DNA of 64,000 nucleotides from Streptomyces sp. ST2-7A. GTDB lineage: Bacteria > Actinomycetota > Actinomycetes > Streptomycetales > Streptomycetaceae. Below, in pieces: positions 28,409 through 37,259 of this stretch. Both the position numbers and the translations under genes were made by a program. The notes under the pieces were generated by a model. The model saw only the letters and a program-made list of their open reading frames with translations. It made no database searches and was not told where the DNA came from. Every line of letters begins with the position of its first letter. The first letter of the stretch is position 1. The stretch is taken from NCBI RefSeq assembly GCF_021390475.1, contig NZ_JAJUWS010000009.1, forward strand, positions 62,001-126,000, given 5' to 3'.

Positions 28409-28484
28409 GCTCTCTTCCTTCACGTGATCGTGCCCCATCGCTGATCAACACGGCCTCCGGCGCCGAGCCGTGGCGCCGTCCGGC

Positions 28485-28994
28485 TCAGTAGGTGAACGCC
28501 TCCGCCAGCGTCCGGTAACCGTGCAGTTCGTCCTTCTCGAACCACAGCTCGACCTCCTGGTCCGCCTCGGCCTTGTTGCCGGAGGCGTGCACGAGGTTGG
28601 CGACCGCCTTGCCCGTGGCCTTGCTCCCGGCGGAGCTGTAGTGCGAGAAATCCCCGCGGATGGTGCCGGGGGACGCTTCATTGGGGTAGGTGCGGCCCAC
28701 GATCTTGCGGACCGTGGCCACGGCGTCGAAACCTTCCAGCACCAGGGCGATGACCGGGCCCTGCTGCATGAAAGTCGCCGCCACGTCGTACACCTCCTTC
28801 CCCAAACGCTCCTCGAGGTCGAAGTAGTGGCGCCGAGTGAACTCGGCGTCCATTTGCCTCATCTTGACCCCGACGATTTTCAGCGCCGCGTCCTCGAAAC
28901 GGGCGATGATCCGCCCGGCCAGCCCTCGCACCACGGCGTCCGGCTTGAGGAGCACGAGAGTGCGCTCCACGAGGGCTTCCCGATCCTGGGCCAT
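28485..28994 (-). CDS. Nucleoside diphosphate kinase-like protein
   Basis: 169 residues, longer than the usual ~137. Family motifs are present: TLVLLKPDAV near the start, PGTIRGDFS (109-117) and NLVHASGN with the phosphorylated histidine His136, then EADQEVELWF. The usual HGSDS is changed to HASGN, and about 15 extra residues precede the active histidine, so this is a divergent paralogue rather than the housekeeping Ndk. NDK moves the terminal phosphate between nucleotides. First gene of the leftward run. Confidence 0.8.
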   Translation of the reverse strand: MAQDREALVERTLVLLKPDAVVRGLAGRIIARFEDAALKIVGVKMRQMDAEFTRRHYFDLEERLGKEVYDVAATFMQQGPVIALVLEGFDAVATVRKIVGRTYPNEASPGTIRGDFSHYSSAGSKATGKAVANLVHASGNKAEADQEVELWFEKDELHGYRTLAEAFTY

Positions 28995-29268
28995 TGTTTG
29001 CCTTTCCGCTCATCACACACGTCATTTGACGATCAATCAGCCTGTCACGGGTGAGACTACCGGCGCCGATGGCCGGTCTCGTGCGAGTCGTCGGGTGGGG
29101 GTACGGTGGGGCGCGGCCGAGGGTGGGACGTTCCTCAACGGCATGGCCCGCCGCGATTCCCAGTCAACAGTGCGACACCCTGCCGGACCATGAATCCGCA
29201 CTGCAGATGCCCTGCATTTGTCGTGCACGAGGACCGCTCGTAGCGCATCGGGGCGGACGGAGGCGCTG

Positions 29269-29934
29269 ATGGACGTCATCGAACTCTGGAACGGTCGCTA
29301 CGCCTGCGCCCTGCAAGCCGCTCTGCGCCTCACCAATGAGGCCTTCGCCAGCCGGTTGGGAGTCGCGCCACGCACCGTCGCGACCTGGCACGCCGACGCG
29401 GAGGTCATTCCCCGCGCGGACATCCAGCAACTGCTGGACTCGGCTCTGGAAGCCGCGCCGGAGGCTGCCCGTCACCGTTTCGCGAGGCTGGTGGAAGGCG
29501 CCGGTGACAGCCGGGGCACTCCGCCCGCTGCCGTACCCGCCCAGGCGTTACGCGTCGCCATCGCGGTCGTCGTCCGTGACGACCAGGTGCTGCTCGTGTG
29601 CCGGCGCGATGATGGCGCGCCCGGCCCGACCTGGCAGTTCCCCGCCGGTGTCGTGAAACCCGGCACTCGCCCCGAGGCCACCACCGTGCGGGAGACCCTC
29701 GACGAAACCGGCGTTCATTGCACTGTGCGCCGCCCGCTGGGCGAACGCCTCCACCCCCTCACAGGGGTGCACTGCACGTACTTCCTGTGCGAGTACCTCG
29801 CCGGCGAGGCGACCAATCGCGACACGATCGAGAACCTCGATGTCACCTGGGTCCCGCGAAACGCTCTCACCCGCTTCATCCCCACCGATACGGTCTTTCC
29901 ACCGATCCTCGCAGCCCTGGAGGAAAGCACATGA
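29269..29934 (+). CDS. NUDIX hydrolase with N-terminal helix-turn-helix
   Basis: 221 residues from ATG 29269 after GGAGG. Residues 1-75 contain a helix-turn-helix (ALRLTNEAFASRLGVAPRTVATWHADA). Residues ~95-215 are a NUDIX domain with the box GVVKPGTRPEATTVRETLDETGV, in which the usual REUxEE appears as RETLDE. It probably hydrolyses a nucleoside-diphosphate-linked compound and may sense it to control transcription. ATGA overlap with the following NUDIX gene; divergent from the NDK-like operon, so a shared promoter region (28995-29268) is likely. Confidence 0.82.
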   Translation: MDVIELWNGRYACALQAALRLTNEAFASRLGVAPRTVATWHADAEVIPRADIQQLLDSALEAAPEAARHRFARLVEGAGDSRGTPPAAVPAQALRVAIAVVVRDDQVLLVCRRDDGAPGPTWQFPAGVVKPGTRPEATTVRETLDETGVHCTVRRPLGERLHPLTGVHCTYFLCEYLAGEATNRDTIENLDVTWVPRNALTRFIPTDTVFPPILAALEEST

Positions 29935-30341
29935 GTCAACCCGGCACCGACCGCCCCGGTATCGCCGCCGCCATCGTCGTCCGCGAGAAGGCGGTACTGA
30001 TGGTCCGTCGCAGGGTCAGGGAAGGCGATCTCTCCTGGCAGTTCCCCGCCGGGGAGATCGAAGCGGGGGAGGCCGCCGAGGAGGCGGCCGTCCGGGAGAC
30101 CGAGGAGGAGACCGGATTGGTCGTCCGGGCTGTCGCGCCCCTGGGGGAGCGCGTCCATCCGAAGACGCGGCGGCTCATGTCCTACATCGCCTGCGAGGTG
30201 GTCTCCGGAACCCCGCACCTCGCCGATGCCGAGGAACTCGCCGAGCTGGCCTGGGTCACGCATCCGGAGCTGCCCGGGTACGTGCCCTACGGGCTGTTCG
30301 GCCCCGTCCAGGAGTATCTGGACGACTCCTTGCGGGGATGA
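29931..30341 (+). CDS. NUDIX hydrolase
   Basis: 136 residues from the ATG that overlaps the preceding stop. A perfect NUDIX box is present: GEIEAGEAAEEAAV then RETEEETGL (about 42-64). Likely cleaves X-linked nucleoside diphosphates. Forms a two-gene unit with the helix-turn-helix NUDIX gene. Its 3' end meets the convergent phosphotransferase gene with a 4-base gap. Confidence 0.85.
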   Translation: MSQPGTDRPGIAAAIVVREKAVLMVRRRVREGDLSWQFPAGEIEAGEAAEEAAVRETEEETGLVVRAVAPLGERVHPKTRRLMSYIACEVVSGTPHLADAEELAELAWVTHPELPGYVPYGLFGPVQEYLDDSLRG

Positions 30342-30345
30342 CCGA

Positions 30346-31224
30346 TCAGCGGGCGGGAGCCCACACCTCGGTATCGGAGCAGGACCGGAGGCTCTCCAGG
30401 CGCCGGACGAGTTCTGCCGAGGCCGCTTCGTCCCCGGCGTCGGCCCGCCGGATGTAGGAACCCAGGGTGTGCAGGTCCCGGATCCGGCAGAGAACCGGAA
30501 GCCCGGGCCAGTCCCGGATGTCACGGCCGTACCCGGCGCCGAAGCGTTCCAGCTCCTGTTCGGTGCGTCCGAAGCGCACGCCCTGGTAGGTGTTGGCGAG
30601 GTCGAGTTCACGGGGGCCGAAGGCCGCCTCGTCCCAGTCGCCGAGTCGTGCCGAGGAGCCGTCCCACAGGGTGTTCCCCGGATAGGCGTCGCCGTGGAGC
30701 AGGCCGGGCCCCAGAGGCGAGTCGAGCCGTTCGTAGGAGACGAGCAGCTCCTCGATCCGGTCCGTGAGCCAGGCGCGGTGGTGGGCGGACAGGGAGGTGC
30801 CGGCTGCCACCCGCTGTTCCAGGGCCGCCAGCGGACGGAACTCGGGAAGGGGAACGGGCGGGAGGGGGAGGGCGTGCAGGGCGCGCAGCATGGCACCGAG
30901 GTGCCCCGCGTCGGGAGCGGGCCCGTCGGGCTGGGGGTAATGCTTCCAGAACGTGACGGTGTGGGTCCCGGTGGAGAAGGGCTGCGGGACATCGGCGGGC
31001 TCGGTCGCGGGGAACCCCCGGGCGCAGAGCCACCGGGTCAGGGCGATGGCCCGTTCGAGGGCCTGTCCCTGGTCCGCGCCGCCGACCCTCACGACCGTGG
31101 CGGCCTCGGGCAGCAGGAAAACCGTCGTCGCGTGCTCGTGCAGGCGGGTGAGCGAGCGGTGCGGGAGCCCGGCGGCGAGGCAGGCCCGGCGGGCGGCGGA
31201 CTCCGGCGAGGCCGTGATGATCAT
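30346..31224 (-). CDS. Aminoglycoside phosphotransferase (APH)-family kinase
   Basis: 292 residues. Kinase-like fold markers: LLHGDAYPGNTLWD (catalytic HGD ... N) and LGDWDEAAFGPRELDL (metal-binding aspartate). These enzymes phosphorylate hydroxyls of antibiotics or metabolites; the target cannot be inferred. The start overlaps the stop of the XRE/TPR regulator by 4 bases, so the two are co-translated. Confidence 0.8.
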   Translation of the reverse strand: MIITASPESAARRACLAAGLPHRSLTRLHEHATTVFLLPEAATVVRVGGADQGQALERAIALTRWLCARGFPATEPADVPQPFSTGTHTVTFWKHYPQPDGPAPDAGHLGAMLRALHALPLPPVPLPEFRPLAALEQRVAAGTSLSAHHRAWLTDRIEELLVSYERLDSPLGPGLLHGDAYPGNTLWDGSSARLGDWDEAAFGPRELDLANTYQGVRFGRTEQELERFGAGYGRDIRDWPGLPVLCRIRDLHTLGSYIRRADAGDEAASAELVRRLESLRSCSDTEVWAPAR

Positions 31225-32699
31225 GGCAGGGGAACTCTCCGTGCGGTGTCGATCGCCTGGAAGCCGCGGACGGCGTCGGCCAGTTCGCGTGCCGTTCGGT
31301 TGCCGGCGAGCCGCGGCTGCTGAAGCAGCGTACCGACCCGCCGCATCGCCACACCGATCTGTCGAATCCGTAGGCCGGTGGGCATCTGCAGGAGCCGCTC
31401 CAGATGGTCACTGCCGGAATCCGGGTCCCCCATGCCCAGCCGGGCGGTCACGATGTCGACCCGCGCCAGGGCCTCGTCACCGTAGGAGCGGTCCTCCGGC
31501 GAGCCGTGCTCGTAGAGTGCCACGGCCCTCGACGCGTGCCTCTCCGCCGGGGCGAACTCGCCGAGGAGCACGTACGTGCTGCCGATGTAGTACTCCTGCT
31601 TGGCTTCGGGGAACGTCAGCAGCCCGCCGATCTGGGTGAACTCGTCCACGCGCGGTTGCTCCTCCCGCGCCCTCCGCAGCTCGTCGAGGGCGGCCACGGC
31701 GGTCTCGCGGTCGCCTACACGGGCCGCCGCGCGGGCGGTGATCGCGGCCGTGCGGATGCGTATCTCGCCGGGCGGGGCGAGGGCGGTGGCTTGGCGGATG
31801 TGCTTCAGGGCGGCGGGCTTGTGGGGAGACCATTCGGCGATGAGGGCGGCCGTGCCCTTCGTCCACGCCTGAAGACCGGGATGGCCCGCCAGTTGCGCGC
31901 ACGTCCACGCGGCGCGGATCTGGTTCATGGCCGGGCGAGGAGCGCCGAGGTTCTGGGAGGCGTGGGCGAGGAGAAGGCAGCTGGTGCCGGCGAGCAGGAA
32001 CAGCTCGCGGGTCTGCCGCGGCGGCTGCCGGCATTCGAGGAGGGAGAAGGCCCGGTCGCGGGTGGCGAGCAGGTCGGTGAACAGAGGCGGCAGGGGAGTG
32101 TGCACGTAGTCGGTGGCGATGGCGGCGATGTCGTAGGCCAGGGACTCCAGGTCGTCCTCGCCGACGCAGCCGGCGCTCATCGACGCGGTGAAGGACAGGG
32201 ACCGGGAGGCCGCCCGCACGGCCAGGCCGTGGAGATCGGCGGTGGGCACCTCCGTCCCCTGCGGTTCCGACGGCGGTGCCGGCGCTGTCACCGCCGGCAC
32301 CGCCGCCTCCGGGCGCTGCGGTGCCGAAGAGCTCGGCAGAGGGAAGAGCGTGTCCGGGGCTCCCGCCCCGCGGAGGAACCGTGTGACCTTGTCGATGCTG
32401 GTCAACCGGCGCGCGCCGGATTCGAGCATCGACAGGAAGCTCTGGCTGAGGCCGGTGAGCCGGGCCAGGTCGCTCTGGCGCAGTCCGGCCTTCCGGCGGA
32501 TGAGGACGCTGGCCTCGCCGAAGTCGCAGGTGGCGATGGCCTGTCGAACAGCCGGGTCACTCCACACGAGGTCCGGGATGGTCGGGAGCGGCGCCGGAAC
32601 GTCCTGTACGCCGCGCGAGCAGGAGGCGCACCGCTCTTCGTCGTTGTACCGGCTCAGTCGACATCCACAACCTGTGCACGAGCGCACGTGGTACGGCAT
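31221..32699 (-). CDS. Zinc-ribbon / XRE / TPR transcriptional regulator (copy 1)
   Basis: 492 residues from ATG 32699 (MPYHVRSCTGCGCRLS), with GGGGGTGA upstream. The N-terminal zinc ribbon has Cys8, Cys11, Cys24 and Cys27. The helix-turn-helix follows (AGLRQSDLARLTGLSQSFLSMLESG). The rest is a long helical region with tetratricopeptide-like repeats, as in Streptomyces regulators that bind a peptide or small ligand. Closely resembles the regulator at 34144-35664. Coupled to the phosphotransferase gene. Confidence 0.85.
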   Translation of the reverse strand: MPYHVRSCTGCGCRLSRYNDEERCASCSRGVQDVPAPLPTIPDLVWSDPAVRQAIATCDFGEASVLIRRKAGLRQSDLARLTGLSQSFLSMLESGARRLTSIDKVTRFLRGAGAPDTLFPLPSSSAPQRPEAAVPAVTAPAPPSEPQGTEVPTADLHGLAVRAASRSLSFTASMSAGCVGEDDLESLAYDIAAIATDYVHTPLPPLFTDLLATRDRAFSLLECRQPPRQTRELFLLAGTSCLLLAHASQNLGAPRPAMNQIRAAWTCAQLAGHPGLQAWTKGTAALIAEWSPHKPAALKHIRQATALAPPGEIRIRTAAITARAAARVGDRETAVAALDELRRAREEQPRVDEFTQIGGLLTFPEAKQEYYIGSTYVLLGEFAPAERHASRAVALYEHGSPEDRSYGDEALARVDIVTARLGMGDPDSGSDHLERLLQMPTGLRIRQIGVAMRRVGTLLQQPRLAGNRTARELADAVRGFQAIDTARRVPLP

Positions 32700-32845
32700 G
32701 GTCACCCCCGGGCTTTCCGGCACACGAGCGTAGGCCGGGGGCGGCGCGGGGCCGTATTTCCGCTGTCATACGACTCCGTGAGGAGCCGGGGCTTCCCAGG
32801 ACGCCATCACCACGGAAGGCAGACGGGTCGGCCCATCATCACACC

Positions 32846-32857
32846 GGCGATATCGCC
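32846..32857. promoter_or_regulatory. Palindrome in a divergent promoter region
   Basis: GGCGATATCGCC is a perfect 12-base palindrome, 147 bases upstream of regulator copy 1 and 96 bases upstream of the divergent unknown gene. Its GATATC core also appears in the operator-like element near regulator copy 2. Confidence 0.35.
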
Positions 32858-32952
32858 CGACGAATGTGTGCTCCGGCTCCCGGATCGGCACAGTGGGCGC
32901 TGTCCGCACCCGTCGCGGACGGCCCCTCCGGAAGACCGTCATGGAGTGATCG

Positions 32953-33372
32953 ATGCCCACTGCCACCCGTGCCGGGATGCCCTGGCACGTGCAGCTTGTC
33001 GAATACCCGCCGCCGCTGACCGGCGGGCGCGCCGATATCGTCCAGACGGGTTCCCGGCTCGGCATGTGCACGCTCGAGGACATGCGCAGGCTCGGTCTTC
33101 CCGTGGGCCCGGTGCTGTACTGCGCGACGCACCTGCTGTTGCACATCCCGGTGGAGCTCGGCACCGCGCACCGCTGGCACGTGCCGCAGACCCTGTGTCG
33201 CCCGGGATCGACCTCCTGCGTGGTGATGACGGGCCCGGACGCGGCGCGCGGAAGGTGTCACCGCATCTGGATGACCCCTCATGACTCCGCCCACGGCCGC
33301 ACGGGCGCCTCGGATCTTCGGCACCGGCTGCTGGTCATGCGATCGGTCCTGGCGACCGGCAGAGCGGCGTGA
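32953..33372 (+). CDS. Hypothetical protein
   Basis: 139 residues from ATG 32953, GGAG upstream. Contains PWHVQLVEYPPPLTGG, LPVGPVLYCATHLLLHIPVEL and CRIWMTPHDS-like segments (RCHRIWMTP). Soluble, no known motif, not recognised. It stands alone and faces the leftward HAD gene. Codon use fits the host. Confidence 0.6.
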   Translation: MPTATRAGMPWHVQLVEYPPPLTGGRADIVQTGSRLGMCTLEDMRRLGLPVGPVLYCATHLLLHIPVELGTAHRWHVPQTLCRPGSTSCVVMTGPDAARGRCHRIWMTPHDSAHGRTGASDLRHRLLVMRSVLATGRAA

Positions 33373-33424
33373 CGTGTGTGCCCCCTGACCGGCTGCTCCC
33401 CGGGGCTGTCGGGGGCGGGAGGCG

Positions 33425-34147
33425 TTACACGCCGCCCGTGACGATGGCGGCCATCAGGCCGGGAACGTCCTTGAGGTCCGGCAGGACGATGTCGGCCCCG
33501 GCCCGGGTGAGCTGTTCCGGGGTTGTGGTGCCCGAGGCGACGCCGATGACCCTGGCACCACCCTCGAGGCCGGTGCGTACGTCTTCGAGTGAGTCCCCGA
33601 TGATCACGGTGTTGGCGCGGGTGAAGACCGTGCCGTGCCGACGGTGGGCGTTCCGTTGGGCGATGGCCACCAGGGCGGGGCGGTGGGGGTCGTCGGAGGA
33701 GTAGCCGCCGAGGTCGGCGTCCAGGAACCGGTCGAGCCCGAGCGTGGTGAGCTTGATGAGGGCGCTCGACCTGAGGTTCCCCGTCACCACGGTCGGTATC
33801 AGGTCGGGGTGCTCGTGGACGGCCCGAAGAGCCTCGACGGCGCCCGGCATAAGGATGCCGCGCTCCCTGATCGCCGCTCGGTGCCCGCTCAACCGGTTCG
33901 GGAGCTGCTCGACCATGCGGCGGGTGAAGTCGGCGATGTCCTCTTCGGCCACCCCGTTGTCGCGCAGGAAGCCCTGGATGGCGAGCGGCATGGTCATACC
34001 GGTGCCACGGGCCGGAAAGACGGTCGCCGGGCGCCCCACGACATCGGCGAAGGCTTCCCGGTACACCTGCCGGTCGAAGTCGCCGACGTAGAGCAACGTG
34101 CGGTCGATGTCCCACAGGACGAGCGTCGGGGCGGGGGCGGTGGTCAC
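33425..34147 (-). CDS. HAD-superfamily hydrolase
   Basis: 240 residues. HAD motifs: VLWDIDRTLL (nucleophile aspartate, motif I), VVTGNLRS (motif II), and VIIGDSLEDVRTG with a preceding lysine-poor segment (motif IV). The cap region is helical as in phosphoglycolate-phosphatase-like members. Probably removes phosphate from a small molecule. The start overlaps the stop of XRE/TPR regulator copy 2 by 4 bases. Confidence 0.83.
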   Translation of the reverse strand: MTTAPAPTLVLWDIDRTLLYVGDFDRQVYREAFADVVGRPATVFPARGTGMTMPLAIQGFLRDNGVAEEDIADFTRRMVEQLPNRLSGHRAAIRERGILMPGAVEALRAVHEHPDLIPTVVTGNLRSSALIKLTTLGLDRFLDADLGGYSSDDPHRPALVAIAQRNAHRRHGTVFTRANTVIIGDSLEDVRTGLEGGARVIGVASGTTTPEQLTRAGADIVLPDLKDVPGLMAAIVTGGV

Positions 34148-35664
34148 GTACGGCCTTCCGTGAGGGGCAGGGTGGCGATGACGCGTTCGGTCAGGTCCCG
34201 GGCGGGTGGTGTGTCCCGGTACGGGGCCAGTTCCTCCGCGATGTCCTCGAGGTGATCGCGCAGGCGTGCCGACCGGAGGCGTTCGGCGAGAGTGAGCGCC
34301 TCGTGGGCGGTGGCGCAGCCGGCCTCGAGGTCCCCGTTCCTGATGTGGGCGATCGCGGCACGGGACATGATCAGGGCGCGGGTGCGGGCCTCGGCGGGAT
34401 TGTGGGCCTCACGGGCACGGACGAGGCTGTCGAGCGCCGGAGCGGGCTCCCCGAGATCGAGGTGACAGCTTCCGGCCTGGCTGTGGATCTCGCCGTCCTG
34501 CATCCAGTACAGCCAATGGGGATCGTGCTCGGAGCGACCCCTGGAGCAGTGCTCGGCGGCCTGCCCGAGGGCCTTGAGGGCGGCCTGCCGTTCGCCGAGT
34601 TTCGCGTGGCCCCGGGCCTGACGGGTCAACAACATGGCGTGAAGGGCGGGGGTGTCGAGGTGCCTGATCTTCTCGCGTGCCGCCCGGGCCGCGATGACGG
34701 CGTCACGCGGACGGCCGGTGGAATAGCCGTGGATGGCCAGGTAGGACAGGGCGCCTGCCCCGAGCCGCACGTCGGCGCCGGCGTGGGCGGCGCGTAGCGC
34801 TCCGAGCAGGTAACGCTGGGCCGCGACCGGGTGGCCGGAGTCGAAGGTGAACCATCCGGTCTGGGCTGCCGTGTCGGCGGTGATGGCCGCGAGGCGACGA
34901 CCGGTGGTCTCGCGGTACGAACCCTGCCGGAGAAGCCTCAGCAGGACGTTCAGATGGGCTTTGCCCAGATCCGCCAGCGCGCCACTGCCGTCGCTCGCGT
35001 CCATGAGACGCAGGTGGTCCGTGGTGGCCTGGAGGTGGCCCAGCAGGGAATCGGGGATCCGGGCGCCGGCGACGGCCCGTTCCAGGGGCTCGGTCTCGGC
35101 GGTGCTCCAGTGATGGATGTAGGCGGTCAGCGCGAGACCCGTCGCTGTGAGGAAGCTCCGGCGTTCCATGGTGGGGCCCTCCACGGCGTCGGTCAGTGCC
35201 CTCACCATACGGTGAGCGGTCCACGGGAGGGACGGGTCCGTCGCCCCGCTGTCGTCCGTCGAGTCGACCAACCGCGTGGGAGGCCTCCGGCCGGGGAGAT
35301 GGACGGCGATCAGGTCGGCAGGGGCGGAGACGCCGTCGAGGAACGCCGCGATCTTGTCGATGTTGGTCAGGCGTCGCGTGCCGGACTCCAGCAGGGACAG
35401 GAAGCTCTGGCTGAGTCCGGTGAGATCGGCGAGATCCTGCTGCCGGAGCGTGGCGAGGTGCCGAATTCGGCGGCTGAGCCTGCCGAAGTCACCGGCGCGC
35501 AGGGCGTCGAGCACCCGGGGGTCCTGCCACACCCCGTCCGGGACGACCGGGGCGGGAGAGGGCGCCGCGGGGGCCGTGCGCGCGCAGGAGGCGCAGGAGG
35601 TGTCGGGGTTGTAGCGGCTGAGTCGGCAGCCGCATCCCGGACATCGTCGCTCGCCCCCCGGCAT
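34144..35664 (-). CDS. Zinc-ribbon / XRE / TPR transcriptional regulator (copy 2)
   Basis: 506 residues. Same architecture and cysteine spacing as the copy at 31221-32699: Cys8, Cys11, Cys24, Cys27 in RRCPGCGCRLSRYNPDTSCASC-like order, then the helix-turn-helix TLRQQDLADLTGLSQSFLSLLESG and helical repeats to the C-terminus. Coupled to a HAD hydrolase gene instead of a kinase. Likely autoregulated through the operator-like repeats 57 bases upstream. Confidence 0.85.
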   Translation of the reverse strand: MPGGERRCPGCGCRLSRYNPDTSCASCARTAPAAPSPAPVVPDGVWQDPRVLDALRAGDFGRLSRRIRHLATLRQQDLADLTGLSQSFLSLLESGTRRLTNIDKIAAFLDGVSAPADLIAVHLPGRRPPTRLVDSTDDSGATDPSLPWTAHRMVRALTDAVEGPTMERRSFLTATGLALTAYIHHWSTAETEPLERAVAGARIPDSLLGHLQATTDHLRLMDASDGSGALADLGKAHLNVLLRLLRQGSYRETTGRRLAAITADTAAQTGWFTFDSGHPVAAQRYLLGALRAAHAGADVRLGAGALSYLAIHGYSTGRPRDAVIAARAAREKIRHLDTPALHAMLLTRQARGHAKLGERQAALKALGQAAEHCSRGRSEHDPHWLYWMQDGEIHSQAGSCHLDLGEPAPALDSLVRAREAHNPAEARTRALIMSRAAIAHIRNGDLEAGCATAHEALTLAERLRSARLRDHLEDIAEELAPYRDTPPARDLTERVIATLPLTEGRT

Positions 35665-35975
35665 GGTCTGCCTCCCGCGTAGGTTCCCCGCCGCCGGGAC
35701 CGCTCAGGGTGAAGTCCCGGATCACTCCAGTGATATCACCGTGCGGATGTGCGCGTGCACCCAATCGCCATCACTCTTGTCGCTCACTCAACCCACCAGT
35801 CGGCCCGGGCTTGGCAGGGCCGCGCGAGGAGTACAAGAGAGGCGACGTTGATCGGCTTCACTCGCCACAGCGCTCACCCGGGTCCTCCGAGTGGTGTGCG
35901 AAGGTCCCGCCGCGAGCACCCGCACCGTTCGGTACCCGCCCTCCACCGTCCCGATTTCGCGTTGGTGGAGCGGTG
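35665..35975. other. Intergenic region between regulator copy 2 and the conservon
   Basis: A 311-base divergent region. It holds operator-like ATCAC repeats near its left end. The remainder should carry the conservon promoter, but no clear -35/-10 pair is visible. The cvnA frame is open back through this stretch, and I treat that as non-coding. Confidence 0.5.
35721..35739. promoter_or_regulatory. Operator-like inverted repeats upstream of regulator copy 2
   Basis: ATCACT-CC-AGTGAT (35721-35734) is a perfect inverted repeat and overlaps GTGATATCAC (35730-35739), another palindrome, giving three half-sites of the ATCAC type. It lies between regulator copy 2 and cvnA, so either could be controlled. 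The role is inferred. Confidence 0.45.
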
Positions 35976-37259
35976 ATGTCGACCTTCGGGCAGAACATCG
36001 TGCCGTGGACGCTCGCGCTGTTGTTCTTCTGCGCGGCGGTGGCGGGGGGATGGGGTTGGAGGCTCTCCCGGGAGCGTCGCCGACCCCTGGAGCGGGAGGT
36101 TCGTCGGCAGCGGGAGACCCTCCGCGTCCGGGACGAGGAGCTGCGTCACCTGCTGCACCACCGTGCTCCCGCACGCATCGCTGCGACGAGCGATGGCGGT
36201 GGCGGGACCGATCCCGGCCCGCTCCACCCGAAGGTGGCCGACACGGGGTTCGGTGATGCGCTGGACGGGGTGCTGCGTCTGTTCGACGACACGGCCCGCC
36301 GGGCGGAGGAGAACACGCAGGGCCTGCTGCTGGCGGTGGCGCGCAAGTTGCAAGGGCTGGCGAACACCCAGCAGGTGAAGCTGACGGAGATGACCCGTCG
36401 GCACGACGATCCCGACTTTCTCCAGGATCTGATGGACATCGACCACACCACCGCCCAGATCCTGCGCCGGGCGGTCGGTATCGCCGTCGTCTGCCAGGCC
36501 TGGCCGGGTCGGCAACACAACGCCACCCCGGTGTACGACGTGGTGCGGGGCGCGGTGGGCCGGATCCTGGACTACAAGCGGATCCACATCGCGCGGGTGG
36601 AGGACAACCGGGCCGTGGACGGGCGCGCGGTGGAGGGCCTGGTCGTCGCGCTCGCCGAGCTGTTGGAGAACGCCACCCGCTATTCGAGCCCCGCCACGAT
36701 GGTGCAGGTCCACCTCCAGCTCACGTACAACGGGCTCGCCATCGTGATCGAGGACGCCGGTGTCGGCCTGAACGCGGCCGACCGGGAGAGAGTCGCGCGA
36801 CTGCTGAACCAATCGGACTTCTCCATCGCCCACCTGGGAAGTCCGCCCCAGTTCGGGTTGGTGGCCTGCGGCGCGCTGGCCCGCCGCTACGGCTTCGGGG
36901 TGAGCGTGGACTCCGGCTCCGCCTTCGGCGGCGTTCGGGCCGTCGTCAACGTGCCCAGCGCCCTGCTCACGGAAGCCCCGCTCACCTCGCCCCCGCCCGG
37001 GTCTCCCGGCACGCCGGCCGCGCCCGTACCGACGGACACCGGAGCCGGCGCCCGGCCGGTCCGGGACACCACGGCCGGTGGGCTCCCCCGCAGGCGCCGC
37101 ACCCGGCCGGACGCCCCGCCGGGCCACCGGGACGAAGCCGGACAGCAGACCCTGCCGGCACCCGATCAGGCGGCGGCCTCACTCGACGCGTTCGTGCGCG
37201 GCAGCCGGAGCGCCGCCGCGGCCGGTCCACCCCACGAAGAAGGGAGCACGGAATCATGA
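35976..37259 (+). CDS. cvnA: Conservon sensor-kinase-like ATPase
   Basis: 427 residues from ATG 35976 (a GTG directly before it is also possible), with GGAG upstream. One membrane segment near the N-terminus (VPWTLALLFFCAAVAGGWGW) is followed by a helical linker. The histidine-kinase-type ATPase domain has its N-box ELLENATRYS at about 228-237, then IVIEDAGVGL. The C-terminal tail is proline-rich and disordered. CvnA proteins assemble at the membrane with CvnB, CvnC and the CvnD GTPase. ATGA overlap with cvnB. Confidence 0.9.
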   Translation: MSTFGQNIVPWTLALLFFCAAVAGGWGWRLSRERRRPLEREVRRQRETLRVRDEELRHLLHHRAPARIAATSDGGGGTDPGPLHPKVADTGFGDALDGVLRLFDDTARRAEENTQGLLLAVARKLQGLANTQQVKLTEMTRRHDDPDFLQDLMDIDHTTAQILRRAVGIAVVCQAWPGRQHNATPVYDVVRGAVGRILDYKRIHIARVEDNRAVDGRAVEGLVVALAELLENATRYSSPATMVQVHLQLTYNGLAIVIEDAGVGLNAADRERVARLLNQSDFSIAHLGSPPQFGLVACGALARRYGFGVSVDSGSAFGGVRAVVNVPSALLTEAPLTSPPPGSPGTPAAPVPTDTGAGARPVRDTTAGGLPRRRRTRPDAPPGHRDEAGQQTLPAPDQAAASLDAFVRGSRSAAAAGPPHEEGSTES

